This document shows, piece after piece, positions 27,352-35,850 of a stretch of 64,000 nt of DNA. Origin of the DNA: SAR92 clade bacterium H455. Lineage in GTDB: Bacteria; Pseudomonadota; Gammaproteobacteria; Pseudomonadales; Porticoccaceae. Each line of letters starts with the position of its first letter. The stretch's first letter is position 1. Made by a program: the position numbers and the translations under genes. A model generated the notes under the pieces. The model was not told the DNA's origin, made no database searches, and was given only the letters and a program-made list of their open reading frames with translations. The DNA lies in assembly GCA_024802545.1 (NCBI GenBank), contig CP103416.1:682001-746000 (forward strand). The letters are read 5' to 3'.

Positions 27352-28396
27352 CAAGGTGAAAATTGGTGTAGTGGTTATCGGGCGCAACGAGGGTGAGCGA
27401 TTAAAACGCTGCCTGGCGTCGATTTTGGCTCAGCATCAGGCTCCGATTGTCTATGTGGACTCGGGGTCAAGTGATGGCAGTGTTGAGCACGCCCAGTCGG
27501 TTGGTGTGGAAGTTGTGGATCTCGATATGACACGGCCTTTTACTATGGCTAGAGGGCGCAATGCAGGTCTTAATTATCTAGTAGAACATTATCCAGATTG
27601 CGAGTTTGTGCAGTTTGTCGATGGTGACTGTGAGATTGTAGAAGGTTGGATTTCGACTGCTTGCGAATTTTTAGTCGCCAACCCCAAGACAATTAGTGTC
27701 TGTGGAAATCGCATGGAGCGTTATCCCGAGGCAACCCTCTACAACAAACTTATCAATATGGAATGGCAAGGCGCTGAAGGGGAAGTCAAAGCTTGCGGTG
27801 GCGATGCGATGTATCGAGTTGCGCCATTGGCAGTGGCGAAAGGTTTTAATGAATCAATGATTGCTGGAGAAGAGGGGGAGCTTTGCTTGCGCCTTAGAGG
27901 CAATGGATTCGTTATTAATCGTCTTGATATTCCCATGACCTTGCACGATGCCAACATGCATCACCTCACAGAGTGGTGGTTACGATCGGTCCGATGCGGC
28001 CACGCCTATGCCCACGGCTTTGATCTGCATCGGCAAGCTTCAGAGCAGTGCGAAGAGCGCTATAAAAAACGCCAAGTCCTTAGCTCTATGGCCTATGGCT
28101 TTTGTTTTCCATTGCTTCTTTTATTACTGGTCAGTATTTTATTTTCTCAGCCGTTATCCCAGCTTCCTCTGATATTTGTTTGCAGCTCAATACTCTTTGT
28201 CCTGTCGTTGTATATTCGCCTGATTGAAAAGTGCGTCAAATCGAGACTGTTGCTTGGTAATTCGCAATCTCAGGCTTGGCTCTACGGGGCTTTTATTGCG
28301 CTTGGCAAGTTGCCAGAAGCTCAGGGAGTGAGTAAATATTATTTTAATAAAATGCGTGGTGTGACGGCGAAAATAATCGAGTACAGAGCCAACTAG
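27344..28396 (+). CDS. glycosyltransferase family 2, membrane-associated
   Basis: A 350-residue protein starting with GTG at 27344. It has VYVDSGSSDGSVEHA and FVQFVDGDCEIVEGW (DxD), then two C-terminal hydrophobic helices (about 250-290). CGGDAMYRV and GEEGELCLRLR complete a GT2 acceptor region. It is translationally coupled to the gmhA-like gene, so it may use the heptose donor; that is inference from position only. Confidence 0.85.
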   Translation: MTDKVKIGVVVIGRNEGERLKRCLASILAQHQAPIVYVDSGSSDGSVEHAQSVGVEVVDLDMTRPFTMARGRNAGLNYLVEHYPDCEFVQFVDGDCEIVEGWISTACEFLVANPKTISVCGNRMERYPEATLYNKLINMEWQGAEGEVKACGGDAMYRVAPLAVAKGFNESMIAGEEGELCLRLRGNGFVINRLDIPMTLHDANMHHLTEWWLRSVRCGHAYAHGFDLHRQASEQCEERYKKRQVLSSMAYGFCFPLLLLLLVSILFSQPLSQLPLIFVCSSILFVLSLYIRLIEKCVKSRLLLGNSQSQAWLYGAFIALGKLPEAQGVSKYYFNKMRGVTAKIIEYRAN

Positions 28397-28425
28397 ACGC
28401 TATAAAGGCGCACAAGGATGTCAGG

Positions 28426-29673
28426 ATGACAGCAGAAAAGGGAAATTCAATTTGTTATATCACTACCAATGGCATTGGCAATGCCTGGGTGGCAGCCGAA
28501 CTAAAGGTGTTGGGTGAGAAGGGTATAAACATTGATCTCTATTCAATGCGCCGGCCACATCAGTCATTTTTTGGTTCCGATTGGGCTAATAAAATTAGTC
28601 AGCAAACCGAATGTCTCTATCCACTGCCAATCTTATCTTTCTTCTTCTCGATATTGGCAGCCCCTTTTTTGTTTAGGGCGCGTTTCTTTTCGGGTCTATG
28701 GAATGCCCTGTGGTCCCCTCGAGAAAATTTTCGTGCTCGAGTTGCTGGCTTGGCACATTTTTTTGTTGCCTGTCATTGGGCAAGGCAGATCCGCCCTAAA
28801 AATTACCAACTTATTCATTCTCAATGGGTTCAATCGGGAGGCACTATAGGGTTTTACGCTTCTTGGTTATTGGATATCCCCTTTAGTTTCACTGGTCATG
28901 CAGTCGATCTGTTCCGTGATCGCTGTGCCTTAAAGGACAAGGTAAAGCATGCTGATTTTATAATCGCTATCTCGCAATTCCATAAGGATTTCTATATTGC
29001 TGAAGGGGCCAGCGCTGAGAAAATTCATATTGTCTACTGCGGTATAGATCTTGATGAATATGTCTATAGCTACTCTGAAAGCAAAGAGCCGGTGAGAATT
29101 CTGTCATTTGGTCGATTAGTTGAAAAGAAAGGCTATTCGACACTGATAAAAGCCTGCGGCCTATTGCGGAGCCTTGACGTTGATTTCCACTGCGAAATTG
29201 CGGGAAGTGGTCCTGAATATGGAGCGCTGAAGAAATTAACCGCGTCGTTGAATTTAGATAATTGGGTAACTATTACTGGCAATGCTCTTAATCAAGAAGA
29301 GATCGAAGAGTGGATGAAAACAGGGGATATCTTTGCGCAGCCTTGTTGCTGGTCGGCTGATAACGATGTCGATGGCATTCCGCGGTCTCTCATGGAGGCG
29401 ATGGCAGTGGGGATACCCAGTATCTCGACTGCTGTGGCAGGTATTCCTGATCTGATAGAACACAAGAAAACCGGTCTACTTATTGCGGAGCAGGACGCAG
29501 ATGCGCTGGCGAAGGCCATTAAGTTACTCATGGATGACGCCTCTCTGAGAAGAGATTTATCTGAGGCTGGACGTCAGATCATTGAGCAGAAATTTAACTT
29601 AGAAACTTGCCTAGACCCTCTGGCTGAGATCTTCAGTAATAGATCGAATACAACAATAGGAAATGGTGCTTAA
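28426..29673 (+). CDS. glycosyltransferase family 4
   Basis: The 415-residue GT-B enzyme resembles colanic-acid-type transferases: PFSFTGHAVDLFRDR in the N-domain, ILSFGRLVEKKGYSTLIKA, and the donor-site segment DGIPRSLMEAMAVGIPSIST (EX7E). It sits 3 bp before the hddA-like gene, within the heptose sub-cluster. Confidence 0.88.
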   Translation: MTAEKGNSICYITTNGIGNAWVAAELKVLGEKGINIDLYSMRRPHQSFFGSDWANKISQQTECLYPLPILSFFFSILAAPFLFRARFFSGLWNALWSPRENFRARVAGLAHFFVACHWARQIRPKNYQLIHSQWVQSGGTIGFYASWLLDIPFSFTGHAVDLFRDRCALKDKVKHADFIIAISQFHKDFYIAEGASAEKIHIVYCGIDLDEYVYSYSESKEPVRILSFGRLVEKKGYSTLIKACGLLRSLDVDFHCEIAGSGPEYGALKKLTASLNLDNWVTITGNALNQEEIEEWMKTGDIFAQPCCWSADNDVDGIPRSLMEAMAVGIPSISTAVAGIPDLIEHKKTGLLIAEQDADALAKAIKLLMDDASLRRDLSEAGRQIIEQKFNLETCLDPLAEIFSNRSNTTIGNGA

Positions 29674-29676
29674 AAA

Positions 29677-30651
29677 ATGATAATTACTCAGACTCCATTT
29701 CGACTAAGTTTTGCTGGTGGCGGTACCGATCTCGAGGCTTTTTATAAACATGATTTTGGTGCGGTCTTTAGTGTGACGCTCAATCATCATATCTATGTCA
29801 CCGTGCATCGGCGCTTTGAGGACAACTTCCGGGTTAGCTACTCAAAGACCGAGTTCTCCAATACGGTTTCTGAGATTCCCCATGAGTTGGTTAGAGAATC
29901 CATGCTGTCAGCCTCTATCAATCAGCCATTGGAGGTCACAACTATTGCTGATGTACCTGCAGGTACTGGGCTTGGCTCCAGTAGCACGCTGACTGTTGGT
30001 CTACTCAATGCATTTCGTGCGGTTGGGGGAAGCATAAGCAGTTGTGACAAGTTAGCTGAATTAGCCTGTGGTATTGAAATCGACACTCTCGGCAATCCAA
30101 TCGGTAAGCAAGATCAATATGCCGCGGCTTTCGGTGGCATGAATTATATGCGCTTCAATTCAGATGGAAGCGTGAGAGTTGATCGAATTCCCTGCGAGCG
30201 AGACGTCATAAAACATATTGAATCCCATTCTTTGATGATCTACACCGATCAACAGCGAAGCGCGAGCGAGATTCTCGAAAAGCAGACTCAGGGAACAGTG
30301 GATAAGTTAGCGGTACTAACAGAGATGCGAGACATGGCTGGGGAAATGAAAAATATTGTCTCTAGTGGTGCGAATATGCAGGATTTTGGTCGCCTGTTAG
30401 ATGAAGGCTGGCGTTTGAAACGCTCCCTGGGCTTCGGTATTACTAATGGCTTAATCGATGATTGGTATGAGGTGGCAAAGAAAGCGGGAGCCATAGGTGG
30501 GAAATTACTCGGAGCAGGAGGCGGAGGATTTCTTTATTTTATTGCTCCACCAGAAAGGCACGAAAGGATAATTACAGCACTCGGAAATCCCAAGACATTA
30601 CCAGTTAGTTTTGATTCTCAGGGTAGTCGAGTGGTTTTTATCAGCGATTAG
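29677..30651 (+). CDS. hddA: GHMP kinase, HddA-like (heptose-7-phosphate 1-kinase)
   Basis: A 324-residue GHMP-family kinase. It begins ITQTPFRLSFAGGGTDLEAF and has the ATP-binding PAGTGLGSSSTLTVGLL (about 94-110). The C-terminal GGKLLGAGGGGFLYF motif is also present. These are the features of D-glycero-alpha-D-manno-heptose-7-phosphate kinase. It would form heptose 1,7-bisphosphate from the gmhA-like product. A fucokinase-like role is possible but less likely given the neighbours. Confidence 0.82.
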   Translation: MIITQTPFRLSFAGGGTDLEAFYKHDFGAVFSVTLNHHIYVTVHRRFEDNFRVSYSKTEFSNTVSEIPHELVRESMLSASINQPLEVTTIADVPAGTGLGSSSTLTVGLLNAFRAVGGSISSCDKLAELACGIEIDTLGNPIGKQDQYAAAFGGMNYMRFNSDGSVRVDRIPCERDVIKHIESHSLMIYTDQQRSASEILEKQTQGTVDKLAVLTEMRDMAGEMKNIVSSGANMQDFGRLLDEGWRLKRSLGFGITNGLIDDWYEVAKKAGAIGGKLLGAGGGGFLYFIAPPERHERIITALGNPKTLPVSFDSQGSRVVFISD

Positions 30652-30687
30652 GATTATCACAAAATACAAGGATGTAAGGAAGAAACT

Positions 30688-31683
30688 ATGCGAATTTTAT
30701 GTACCGGAGGTGCGGGCTATGTTGGCAGTGCCTGCCTGCGTTATCTACTTAAAAAAGGCTATGAAGCATTTGCCTTTGACAACCTCAGCGAAGGAAACGC
30801 TGCGGCAGTCCCAGACTCAGACAACCGTTTAATTGTTGGCGATATTCTTAATAAGCGTCACCTAATTGATACGCTCAATAGCTACAAAATAGATGCGGTG
30901 ATGCACTTTGCAGCTGTTGCATCAGTCCCAGATTCAATTGCCATGCCCGCCCAGTATTGGGAGGTAAATGTTGTGGGTACAAAAAATGTACTGGATGCAA
31001 TGATCGAATGTGGCATTAAAAATATTGTCTTTTCTAGTACTGCGGCTACCTATGCTTTTACCGACAAGATGCCTCTTGACGAGGCTGACTTGCAAATGCC
31101 TCTAACGCCCTATGGAACAACGAAGTTAGCCTGTGAAAGTATGCTCAATGATTATCGTATTGCCTACGGTATTGGCTTCACTGTTATGCGCTACTTCAAC
31201 GCTTCTGGTGCGGATTTAGATGGCGAGTATGGCGAAGACAGAAGGGTGGAGTCTCATCTTATTCCACTGGCTTTTCATACGGCAGTGGGGCGAAGGGAGA
31301 AGCTTCTGGTCTATGGGGATGACTGGCCAACAGCGGATGGCAGTTGCGTCAGGGACTACGTGCATGTCGAAGATATTGCTCAAGCCCATGTCTTAGCGAT
31401 GGAAAATTATCAGCCTAATGTGGGCAATATTTACAATATAGGCTCAAACACAGGTGCCTCGGTGATAGAAATCATTAAGCAGTGTGAAGAGGCTTGCTGC
31501 AATGCGATTAATTGGCAGTTTGCCCCGCGCAGACCTGGTGATCCGGCGACACTTGTAGCCTCTTCAAAAAAGCTTCGTGACGAGCTCCATTGGCGACCGC
31601 GACATAGCTTAGAGGCAATTATTCAGAGTGCCTATGACTGGCATCATCGCTACCCCAGGGGCTATGCCGATAAAAACACCTGA
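30688..31683 (+). CDS. galE: UDP-glucose 4-epimerase
   Basis: This 331-residue extended short-chain dehydrogenase has an NAD-binding GGAGYVGSACLRYL (about 6-19) and the catalytic YGTTK (Tyr/Lys near 148-152). MRYFNASGADLDGEYGED and RDYVHVEDIAQAH follow, both standard for GalE. It interconverts UDP-glucose and UDP-galactose (or the GlcNAc pair), feeding the glycosyltransferases of the locus. Confidence 0.9.
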   Translation: MRILCTGGAGYVGSACLRYLLKKGYEAFAFDNLSEGNAAAVPDSDNRLIVGDILNKRHLIDTLNSYKIDAVMHFAAVASVPDSIAMPAQYWEVNVVGTKNVLDAMIECGIKNIVFSSTAATYAFTDKMPLDEADLQMPLTPYGTTKLACESMLNDYRIAYGIGFTVMRYFNASGADLDGEYGEDRRVESHLIPLAFHTAVGRREKLLVYGDDWPTADGSCVRDYVHVEDIAQAHVLAMENYQPNVGNIYNIGSNTGASVIEIIKQCEEACCNAINWQFAPRRPGDPATLVASSKKLRDELHWRPRHSLEAIIQSAYDWHHRYPRGYADKNT

Positions 31684-31738
31684 AATAGCGCAGAAACTGG
31701 ATGTAGTCAAAAAATCAGCCTAACTTAAATTACATAAA

Positions 31739-31751
31739 GGTTGCGACAACC
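31739..31751. promoter_or_regulatory. short perfect inverted repeat before the phosphatase gene
   Basis: GGTTG-CGA-CAACC lies 45 bp before the start codon in a 113-bp AT-rich gap that follows galE. It may be a small operator. I see no confident promoter boxes beside it. Confidence 0.25.
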
Positions 31752-31796
31752 AAGACCGTCAAATAGACGAGATTTTTCTTAACAATGGAATGTTAA

Positions 31797-32405
31797 ATGA
31801 ACTGGTACTTTTTACGCCACGGGCAAATCAATTCGAACTTGAATAAAGTCTATTCCGGTCGCAGCGATGAACCATTGAATGCGCAGGGTCTTCAGCAGGC
31901 TGCCCAGGCAGCTGAGCTGATCTCATCAAAATCCATCGATCGAGTGATCTCCAGTCCCCTGGCTCGAGCGGGTCAGACGGCGACCATTGTCGCCGCGGCA
32001 CACAATTTAAAGGTTAGCTTTGACCAGGCCTTTAATGAAATGATTTTTGGTCCCTGGGAGGGGCTGAGCGAAGCGCGAGTTAAGCAGCAATACCCGCTGG
32101 AGTGGGCGCTGTGGAACTCCCGGCCTCAGGATTTAAGGCTACGACACAGAGAGACCTTGGAGCAGTTGCAGGCGCGGGTGATTGCCGGTATGCGCCATAT
32201 TGAGGCTGAAGGTAGAGGGGATAATATATTAGTTGTCAGTCATGTTGCGGTGATACGTGTTGTCGCTCTCTATGCACAAGGTCGGCCGCTGTCTGATTAC
32301 AAGTCCATTGAGGTGGATAACTGCCAGCTGTTTCCAATATCGATCAGTGAAGAGGCGCTGCAGGCCTCCCGAAAGCAAACTCTGTCTCTGGATGTCGCCA
32401 GATGA
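31797..32405 (+). CDS. histidine phosphatase family protein
   Basis: The 202-residue protein has the catalytic RHG (FLRHGQ, 5-10), the second arginine in ISSPLARAGQT, the acid region EMIFGPWEG and the second histidine in VVSHVAVIRV. This is the phosphoglycerate mutase/CobC-type fold. It overlaps the hddC-like gene by 4 bp. No HAD-type GmhB is present in the window, so this enzyme may remove the 7-phosphate from heptose 1,7-bisphosphate. That substrate is inferred from position and is not a known property of the family. Confidence 0.85.
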   Translation: MNWYFLRHGQINSNLNKVYSGRSDEPLNAQGLQQAAQAAELISSKSIDRVISSPLARAGQTATIVAAAHNLKVSFDQAFNEMIFGPWEGLSEARVKQQYPLEWALWNSRPQDLRLRHRETLEQLQARVIAGMRHIEAEGRGDNILVVSHVAVIRVVALYAQGRPLSDYKSIEVDNCQLFPISISEEALQASRKQTLSLDVAR

Positions 32406-33094
32406 AGGCGGCTTTATTAATCGCGGGTTTAGGCACGCGTCTACGCCCCCTTACAGATTCGATTCCAAAGTGCCTGTTGCCAATTAATGGGGTGCCATTG
32501 CTAGCCATTTGGTTCGACAAGTTGCTTGCTGCCGGCGTTACTGAGGTCTTGATCAATACCCATTGGTTGGCGGGGCAGGTGGTCGATTTTATTGCCCATT
32601 CGACACCAGAAGGTCTCAAGGTAAGGGTTTTTTATGAGCCCACTCTGCTTGGTAGTGCTGGGACTCTTGCCGCAAACCGGCGCTTTTTTAGTGAAGGCCC
32701 ATTTTTTATTATCTATGGCGATAACCTTTCCGATGTGGATCTGGCGGATCTCTATGCCGCCCATCTAGAGCAGCGGCCGCTATTAACTTTGGGTACTTTT
32801 GAAGCGGAATTCCCTGAGCGTTGTGGTATTGCTGAGATCGATGAGCAAGGCGTTGTTCAGGGGTTTGTTGAGAAGCCTGAAAAGCCATTATCAAATCACG
32901 CTGCGGCGGGTATTTATGTGGCTGAACCTGAGATCTTTGATTATTTTCCTGAGCCTGAAGCTTCGACTGTTATAGATCTTGGTTTTGATGTGATTCCTAA
33001 ACTTGTAGGGCAGATGCGCAACTATTCGATTAATCAGGTAATTGATATTGGCACACCTGAGAATTATCGAAAAGCTAACGGCGGCTTGTTTTGA
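32402..33094 (+). CDS. hddC: sugar-1-phosphate nucleotidyltransferase, HddC-like
   Basis: A 230-residue nucleotidyltransferase with the GxGTRLRPLTxxxPKxxLP signature at the N-terminus (AGLGTRLRPLTDSIPKCLLP). FFIIYGDNLSDVD and GFVEKPEKP follow. Relatives are GDP-mannose or GDP-heptose pyrophosphorylases. With the gmhA- and hddA-like genes it fits HddC, making GDP-D-glycero-alpha-D-manno-heptose. Other nucleotides cannot be excluded. It overlaps both neighbours. Confidence 0.82.
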   Translation: MKAALLIAGLGTRLRPLTDSIPKCLLPINGVPLLAIWFDKLLAAGVTEVLINTHWLAGQVVDFIAHSTPEGLKVRVFYEPTLLGSAGTLAANRRFFSEGPFFIIYGDNLSDVDLADLYAAHLEQRPLLTLGTFEAEFPERCGIAEIDEQGVVQGFVEKPEKPLSNHAAAGIYVAEPEIFDYFPEPEASTVIDLGFDVIPKLVGQMRNYSINQVIDIGTPENYRKANGGLF

Positions 33095-34230
33095 GTATTC
33101 CCGATCAAGGCTGCTCTTCTGCCGCACCAGCAATTAATCGCACCTGCTGGAGTCTATTGGGGCTGCCATTCGATCAGGTAGACAGGGACCAGGCATTGGA
33201 GATTATTGAGCAAGCCATTGCATCTAAAACTAAGTGCTTTCTTTCGACGCCAAACTTGAATTTTATCGTACAGGCCCAAGAGGATGAGGCCTTTCTTGAA
33301 TCAGTGATTTATAGCGATTTGGTCGTTGCTGACGGTATGCCGGTGATCTGGATGGCAAAGCTGTTGGGTATTCCACTACGCAGTCGTGTGGCTGGGTCAT
33401 CGCTATTTGAAAGGCTGCAGAACACTCAGCGCAATAAGCCGATCTCGGTGTTCTTTTTTGGGGGGCAGGGCAATGTAGCGCAACGGGCTGCCGATAACCT
33501 TAATCGCACTTCTGTGGGTATGGTCGCCTGTGGTGCTCTCAACCCTGGAGTGGGTTCTGTTGAAAGCATGAGCAGCAATGAAATCATCGAACAGATTAAC
33601 ACCGCGCACCCAGACTTTTTGGTGGTGGCTCTGGGGGCAAAAAAAGGTCAGCAGTGGATTATGCACAATCGCGAAAAGCTCAATGCGTCGGTGATCAGTC
33701 ACCTTGGCGCGGTGGTGAATTTTGTTGGCGATACTGTTCAGCGCGCTCCTCTGAGCTGGCAAAAATTGGGCTTGGAATGGGTGTGGCGGATAGTTCAGGA
33801 GCCGCTGCTGTGGAAGCGTTATTTTATTGATGGCCTGTGGTTTCTGCGCTTTATCGCCACTCATGTCCTGCCTTTGGCGCTCTATCAAAAGTTGTTGCAG
33901 GGTCGCGCCGACAAAAACCTATTTATGGAGATTGTTAGTGATGCTGAGGGTGGCAGCGTTGAGATGCAACTGGGAGGGGCGGCAACAGCGGTCAATGGGG
34001 TGGTGCTGAAGTCTGGCTGTCGCAAGATACTCGAACAGTTAGAGGCTATTCCCAGAGTTTCGATCAATTGTACGGATTTGGACTATATTGATAGTTCCGC
34101 GCTGGGAACTCTGATGTTGTTAAAAGCCAATATTGTGCGTCGCGGAGGCGCATTAGGCTTGTTTCGAATCAGTCGACGGATTCGTCGGCTGATGCGTCTG
34201 CACGGTGTTGAAGGGTTTTTGCTGGAGTAA
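33091..34230 (+). CDS. WecG/TagA/CpsF glycosyltransferase fused to a STAS domain
   Basis: Two domains in 379 residues. Residues about 15-245 are a GT26 (WecG/TagA/CpsF) transferase: FLSTPNLNFIVQAQED, VVADGMPVIWMAKLLG, SVFFFGGQG and RAPLSWQKLGLEWVWRI. Residues about 290-379 form a STAS domain, with CTDLDYIDSSALGTLMLL carrying the SSA serine site of anti-anti-sigma factors, then GALGLFRISRRIRRLMRLHG. The start is a TTG that overlaps the hddC stop. No internal ATG would keep the transferase whole. The fusion suggests that glycan transfer is controlled by a switch protein or partner kinase. Confidence 0.85.
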   Translation: MSIPDQGCSSAAPAINRTCWSLLGLPFDQVDRDQALEIIEQAIASKTKCFLSTPNLNFIVQAQEDEAFLESVIYSDLVVADGMPVIWMAKLLGIPLRSRVAGSSLFERLQNTQRNKPISVFFFGGQGNVAQRAADNLNRTSVGMVACGALNPGVGSVESMSSNEIIEQINTAHPDFLVVALGAKKGQQWIMHNREKLNASVISHLGAVVNFVGDTVQRAPLSWQKLGLEWVWRIVQEPLLWKRYFIDGLWFLRFIATHVLPLALYQKLLQGRADKNLFMEIVSDAEGGSVEMQLGGAATAVNGVVLKSGCRKILEQLEAIPRVSINCTDLDYIDSSALGTLMLLKANIVRRGGALGLFRISRRIRRLMRLHGVEGFLLE

Positions 34231-34233
34231 CAG

Positions 34234-35850
34234 ATGGGTTTTAAGGACGAAAATAGTACTGCTGGTCAATCTGAAGCCAAAGGTACCAGGCTGTTAGATA
34301 TGCAGCCTAAACTGAGTATGGCGCTATTCGGCTTAGCCCTGGGGTTAAGCTTCTGGCTATATTGGGATGGACTAGCAGAAGCGGTATTACGCTGGCAGCT
34401 GCAGGAAGAGTATAGCCACGGCTATATTATTCCATTGGTCTCTCTGTATATCCTCTGGGAGCGGCGCTTTCAGATTGCGGCCGGCTATCAGAGTTTTTCC
34501 TGGTGGGGCCTCCCGATTATTGTTCTAGCACTGGCAATTTTACTCGTCGGTGAAATCAGCGCCCTGTATATGCTGATTCACTACTCTTTTATTTTGTTGT
34601 TGTTGGGCCTGTCGATTGCCTTTTTAGGCTCGGCCACTCGCCATACCTGGGTACCCATTGCACTGCTCGGTTTTGCTGTGCCGCTTCCCTATTTTATCGA
34701 GGTGATACTGACCTCAAATCTTCAGTTGATCTCTTCACAGCTGGGTGTTGAGATCATTCGCCTGTGTCGTATACCTGTATTTTTGAGTGGCAATATCATT
34801 GATCTAGGCAACTACCAGTTACAGGTAGTGGAAGCCTGCAGTGGGTTGCGTTATCTGTTTCCACTGATGAGTCTAGGGTTCATTGGTGCCTATTTGTACC
34901 AGGGGTCGCTGTGGAAAAAAGTGATCCTGTTTTTATCGACAGTGCCAATTACTATCTTCATGAATAGCCTGCGTATCGCGATTACTGGTCTTCTGGTGGA
35001 TAACTGGGGCACTGAGATGGCTGAGGGTTTTTTGCATGACTTCGAGGGTTGGCTAATCTTTATGGCCTGTGGTGGTCTGATGCTTTTTTTGGTGCTGCTA
35101 ATGGAGCTATTCACGACGCGCCAGAGTATCCGTCAGGCATTTGCGGTGCCTGTCTCGGTCAGTGCTGACCAGTATGCTGGCGGCGGTATGACAAGCCTGA
35201 AATGTCCATTGCCGGTTGTCGTAGCGATCCCTATGTTACTTGCAGCCCTAATTGGTTTGATGTCGATTGAATCCCGCGAGGAGACTGCGACATTAGAGAG
35301 GATTAACTTGGCAACCTTTCCGCTGCAACTTGATGAGTGGACTGGTCAAGATGACAGTATTGATACAGAGGTCGCCGATAAGCTGGGGTTTAGCGAATAT
35401 GTGATGATCAACTATCACAATCCTGAACAGCGGCCGATTAATTTTTATGTTGCCTATTATGCCTCTCAGCGTAAAGGCGTATCGCCCCATTCGCCTAAGG
35501 TCTGTATTCCAGGGGGTGGCTGGGAAATTGCTAATTTTCAGCGTACTACAGTGGATCAGATACCTGTTAACCGGGTTTTAATTCGCAAAGGTCTGCAAGA
35601 TCAGATTGTCTATTATTGGTTTGAGGAGCGCGGTGTTCCAATTGCCAATGAATATATTAAAAAATGGATGTTATTTAAGGATGCACTATTTTTAAATCGC
35701 ACCGATGGCTCGCTAATCAGAGTTACGACTCCGGTGCTGCCTGATGAGAGCGTCATGGATGCGGACCAGCGTGCAAAGGCGTTTATCCGCTCGAGTCGAA
35801 ATCAATTGTTACAACTTTTACCGGCTAAAAGCCTGGAGGGAACCCAATGA
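34234..35850 (+). CDS. xrtD: VPLPA-CTERM-specific exosortase D fused to EpsI
   Basis: The 538-residue protein joins an eight-helix exosortase domain (about 30-300) to a C-terminal EpsI domain (about 350-520). The catalytic triad is visible: Cys202 in VVEACSGLRYLFP, Arg247 in NSLRIAI and His268 in EGFLHDFEGW. In the EpsI part, GVSPHSPKVCIPGGGWEI is diagnostic. This fusion architecture and the presence of a VPLPA substrate at 8164-8784 identify exosortase D. It would cleave the sorting tail in the inner membrane. It overlaps prsT by 4 bp. Confidence 0.92.
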   Translation: MGFKDENSTAGQSEAKGTRLLDMQPKLSMALFGLALGLSFWLYWDGLAEAVLRWQLQEEYSHGYIIPLVSLYILWERRFQIAAGYQSFSWWGLPIIVLALAILLVGEISALYMLIHYSFILLLLGLSIAFLGSATRHTWVPIALLGFAVPLPYFIEVILTSNLQLISSQLGVEIIRLCRIPVFLSGNIIDLGNYQLQVVEACSGLRYLFPLMSLGFIGAYLYQGSLWKKVILFLSTVPITIFMNSLRIAITGLLVDNWGTEMAEGFLHDFEGWLIFMACGGLMLFLVLLMELFTTRQSIRQAFAVPVSVSADQYAGGGMTSLKCPLPVVVAIPMLLAALIGLMSIESREETATLERINLATFPLQLDEWTGQDDSIDTEVADKLGFSEYVMINYHNPEQRPINFYVAYYASQRKGVSPHSPKVCIPGGGWEIANFQRTTVDQIPVNRVLIRKGLQDQIVYYWFEERGVPIANEYIKKWMLFKDALFLNRTDGSLIRVTTPVLPDESVMDADQRAKAFIRSSRNQLLQLLPAKSLEGTQ

